Shown here one piece after another: positions 13,040 through 15,172 of a DNA stretch of 15,172 nt. Below the pieces are notes generated by a model that was not told where the DNA came from, did no database searches, and was given only the letters and a program-made list of their open reading frames with translations. The DNA is from Mariprofundus sp. (lineage in GTDB: Bacteria; Pseudomonadota; Zetaproteobacteria; Mariprofundales; Mariprofundaceae), in assembly GCA_030951065.1 (NCBI GenBank), contig JAUZQH010000026.1:1-15172 (forward strand), given 5' to 3'. How positions within the stretch are numbered: position 1 is the stretch's first letter; every line of letters begins with the position of its first letter. Position numbers and translations under genes: made by a program.

Positions 13040-13573
13040 GTGACCAATAACGATATTTTACGCCGAATTCGCTATGCATTTGACTTTAACGATTCAAAAA
13101 TGATGGCTCTTTTTGCTTTGGCGGATCATCCGGTGAGCAGGCAGCAGATCAGCGCCTGGTTGAAAAAAGATGATGATCCTGCCCTGGTGGAATGCAGCGC
13201 CAGAGAACTGGCTGTTTTTCTTAACGGGCTGATTCACGACAGGCGCGGTAAACGAGAGGGGCCACAGCCCGAGCCCGAATTGCGCCTGAATAATAATATC
13301 ATTTTCAGGAAGTTGAGGATTGCCCTGAATCTGAAGGATGATGACATCCTGGACATATTGAAGCTGGCAGGATTTTCTTTGAGTAAAACTGAACTGAGCG
13401 CCTTTTTTCGTAAACCGGGGAGCCGGCAATACCGCGGCTGCAAAGATCAGGTTTTACGCAATTTCATCAAAGGGCTTCAACTGAAATATCGTCCGGATCA
13501 GGCATCGAAGGTGGCACCCGAATGGCAGAACGCCGTGCTTAAAAAAGCCGCAACACAGGATGGGCAGCGATGA
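13040..13573 (+). CDS. DUF1456-family protein (YehS-like), GTG start
   Basis: This is a cytosolic protein of about 177 residues similar to E. coli YehS, made of two DUF1456 repeats; the role is not established. Repeat 1 begins TNNDILRRIRYAFDFNDSKM and ends FLNGLIHDRRGK; repeat 2 begins LNNNIIFRKLRIALNLKDDD and ends VLRNFIKGLQLKY. The open frame runs from an ATG at 12944, but homology starts exactly after GTG 13040. AGAGG (13030-13034) is properly placed upstream, and the first 32 codons of the longer frame look non-coding. The stop overlaps the dbpA start (ATGA), so the two proteins are translated together, a hint that this family may work on RNA or ribosomes. Confidence 0.85.
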   Translation: MTNNDILRRIRYAFDFNDSKMMALFALADHPVSRQQISAWLKKDDDPALVECSARELAVFLNGLIHDRRGKREGPQPEPELRLNNNIIFRKLRIALNLKDDDILDILKLAGFSLSKTELSAFFRKPGSRQYRGCKDQVLRNFIKGLQLKYRPDQASKVAPEWQNAVLKKAATQDGQR

Positions 13574-14961
13574 GTCCGGTGGCGAATTCAACTGCTTTTT
13601 CCGGCCTGAACATGCATGCCGACCTGCTGGCCAACCTCGCATCATTGGGTTATGCCGAGATGACGCCTGTTCAGACACAAAGCCTGCCTGATATTCTGGC
13701 CGGTAAAGATGTGATTGCCCAGGCCAAGACAGGCTCGGGGAAAACCGCCGCATTCGGCCTCGGCCTGCTCAACAAGCTCGATGTGAAATCCAGTCAGATT
13801 CAGGCGCTGGTGCTCTGCCCTACACGGGAGCTGGCCGATCAGGTGAGCAAGGAAATCCGCAGACTGGCGCGCAGATTGCCGAATATTAAGGTGTTAAGCC
13901 TGTGTGGCGGCATGCCGTTCGGGCCGCAGGCGGGCTCGCTGGAACACGGCGCTCACATCATCGTCGGCACGCCGGGGCGCATCGAGGATCATTTGAATCG
14001 CGGCACGCTAAGGCTGAAAAATGTGCATATGCTGGTGCTGGATGAAGCCGATCGCATGCTGGATATGGGTTTTCAGACATCCGTTGATACCATTGTCGCC
14101 CAGCTGCCCAAATGGCGGCAGACCTTGTTATTCAGCGCAACGTTTCCGGATCAGATCAAGGCGGTTGTGAAGCGTATGATGTTAAAGCCTGTGCGGGTTA
14201 ACGTGGAATCGACCCATGATAACAGCACCATTGCACAGCATTTTTATCAGGTGGCTGATCAGAAACAGTGTATGACGGCGCTGCGTTTGTTGTTGCTGGA
14301 ACACGGTCCGAAATCGAGTCTGGTATTCTGCAATACCAAACGGGAAACGCTGGATGTGACCCGTGAACTGATGCAGGCCGGTTTTGGCGCCCTGGTTCTC
14401 AATGGCGATCTCGAACAGTGGGAACGCGATCAGACCATGGTGCGCTTTGCCAATAAAAGCATCACCGTGCTGGTCGCAACCGATGTGGCTGCGCGCGGCC
14501 TGGATATTGATGCGCTGGATGCGGTATTTAATTTCCAGCTGCCGCATGAACCTGAAACCTATGTTCACCGTATTGGCCGTACAGGCCGTGCAGGCAGCAA
14601 AGGCATGGCATTCACGCTGCATAACGGTAATGAATACCAGCTGACCAGACTCAGTGATTTTATCGGACACCGTATCAGCAGCGAACCGTTGCCGGCCATC
14701 AGCCTGCTCAACAGACGCCCCGACAAGGCGCCGATGGCAACCCTGCAAATTGGTGGTGGCAAGAAACAAAAACTGCGTCCCGGCGATATTCTGGGTGCGT
14801 TGACGGCCGGAAGCGGCATCTCGGGCCAGCAGGTCGGTAAAATCCATATTTTTGATCACTGGTCTTATGTGGCGGTGAATCGCGGCAGTGTGAAAATCGC
14901 ACTGAAAAAACTGGGTGAAGGTAAATTGAAAGGCCGGTCGTTTCGGATCAGATTGATTTGA
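13570..14961 (+). CDS. dbpA: ATP-dependent RNA helicase DbpA
   Basis: DbpA is a DEAD-box helicase acting in 50S ribosome assembly; in E. coli its C-terminal domain binds hairpin 92 of 23S rRNA. The 463 residues show the Q motif (YAEMTPVQ), motif I AKTGSGKT (52-59), PTRELADQ, TPGR, motif II DEAD (158-161), SAT (189-191), FCNTKRE, ATDVAARGLDI and motif VI HRIGRTGRAG (333-342). The C-terminal DbpA RNA-binding domain (about 389-463) includes IGGGKKQKLRPGDILGALT, VGKIHIFDHWSYVAV and KLKGRSFRIRLI. This domain separates DbpA from RhlE or SrmB. The gene overlaps the DUF1456 gene by four bases. Its last six codons and stop lie inside a large inverted repeat at the window end. Confidence 0.96.
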   Translation: MSPVANSTAFSGLNMHADLLANLASLGYAEMTPVQTQSLPDILAGKDVIAQAKTGSGKTAAFGLGLLNKLDVKSSQIQALVLCPTRELADQVSKEIRRLARRLPNIKVLSLCGGMPFGPQAGSLEHGAHIIVGTPGRIEDHLNRGTLRLKNVHMLVLDEADRMLDMGFQTSVDTIVAQLPKWRQTLLFSATFPDQIKAVVKRMMLKPVRVNVESTHDNSTIAQHFYQVADQKQCMTALRLLLLEHGPKSSLVFCNTKRETLDVTRELMQAGFGALVLNGDLEQWERDQTMVRFANKSITVLVATDVAARGLDIDALDAVFNFQLPHEPETYVHRIGRTGRAGSKGMAFTLHNGNEYQLTRLSDFIGHRISSEPLPAISLLNRRPDKAPMATLQIGGGKKQKLRPGDILGALTAGSGISGQQVGKIHIFDHWSYVAVNRGSVKIALKKLGEGKLKGRSFRIRLI

Positions 14962-15172
14962 GACGATTTTCCTTTGCACTTACTGTTTTTTGCCCGGATG
15001 GCAATAAATCAGCATGCCCCTAACGCGCATGGACTTTTTCCACCCCATGATAAAATTTCATATCATGGGGTGGAAAAAGTCCATGCGCGTTAGGGACATG
15101 CTGATTCATTGCCGTCCTGGCAAAAAACAGTAAGTGCGAAAGAGAGCCATTTCAAATCAATCTGATCCGAAA
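14941..15172. repeat. Large inverted repeat (112 bp arms) over the 3' end of dbpA
   Basis: The left arm 14941-15052 and right arm 15061-15172 (read inversely) match at 101 of 112 positions around an 8-base centre (15053-15060). The inner 34 or so bases of each arm and the outermost 21 are identical; differences cluster just after the dbpA stop codon. The outer 21 bases are the codons for FRIRLI plus TGA on both strands. The repeat may extend beyond the window. As RNA it would form a very long hairpin that should terminate transcription in both directions. Confidence 0.92.
15152..15172 (-). pseudogene. End of a second dbpA-like frame, or a duplicated 3' fragment
   Basis: On the minus strand the last 21 bases read FRIRLI then TGA, identical in bases to the end of dbpA. 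Only seven codons are visible. It may be the C-terminus of a full convergent paralogue beyond the window, an inverted duplication of the 3' end only, or a join between related sequences in the assembly. Confidence 0.4.

Noticed and set aside
14182..14979. 265-codon minus-strand frame over dbpA
   Set aside because: Antisense shadow of the helicase; cysteine/histidine-rich composition without recognisable motifs.
14976..14991. Resemblance of GCACTTACTGTTTTTT to the apex of the hairpin repeat (ACACTTACGTTTTT)
   Set aside because: The match is short and T-rich, with none of the flanking CGCCAA or stem structure, so it is not counted as a fourth copy.
1..15172. CRISPR arrays, tRNA or rRNA genes, complete insertion sequences or prophage genes
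   Set aside because: No regularly spaced repeats, cloverleaf sequences, rRNA motifs, transposase or phage proteins were recognised.

Overview
The window looks like a chromosomal segment of a ubiquinone-making proteobacterium, gamma- or zeta-like. The clues are a ubiE-ubiJ-ubiB operon, a split B12-dependent class II ribonucleotide reductase (NrdJa/NrdJb, as in Pseudomonas), DbpA and a DUF1456 protein. The lineage is an inference from gene content and moderate GC; no rRNA or tRNA gene is present to test it.

Layout. 1-524 (minus) is the N-terminal part of a CPA1/NhaP-type cation:proton antiporter, cut by the window edge. Divergent from it is gpmI (749-2386), a cofactor-independent phosphoglycerate mutase, then a DUF4126 membrane protein (2498-3196). 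Facing these on the minus strand is the ubiquinone operon ubiE (6650-5844), ubiJ (5647-4985), ubiB (4970-3366); a small inverted-repeat element of the GCAGAGT type sits between ubiE and ubiJ. The divergent region 6651-6879 carries a perfect DnaA box, two NrdR-like boxes and a promoter ahead of nrdJa (6880-9051). An unusual 148 bp spacer follows, then an uncharacterised 83-residue ORF with a very strong Shine-Dalgarno site (9200-9451), which overlaps nrdJb (9448-10089) by 4 bp. A clear intrinsic terminator closes the operon.

10160-11840 is an accessory patch: a ParD/ParE-type toxin-antitoxin pair, a truncated DinB-family remnant and a Phd/VapC pair, each toxin-antitoxin pair with its own promoter and palindrome. 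A terminator is shared with the convergent SIMPL-domain gene (12658-11933, minus). The right end holds a DUF1456 gene that starts with GTG and overlaps dbpA by ATGA. The final 232 bases form an inverted repeat with 112 bp arms whose outer ends are both the last codons and stop of a dbpA-like gene.

The least explained structure is a repeat family made of consecutive hairpins with compensatory base changes. It occurs at 666-713 (gpmI leader), 3247-3337 (between converging genes) and 9093-9174 (inside the nrdJ operon). With the small ORF in the nrdJ operon and the terminal inverted repeat, it is the best candidate for something undescribed.
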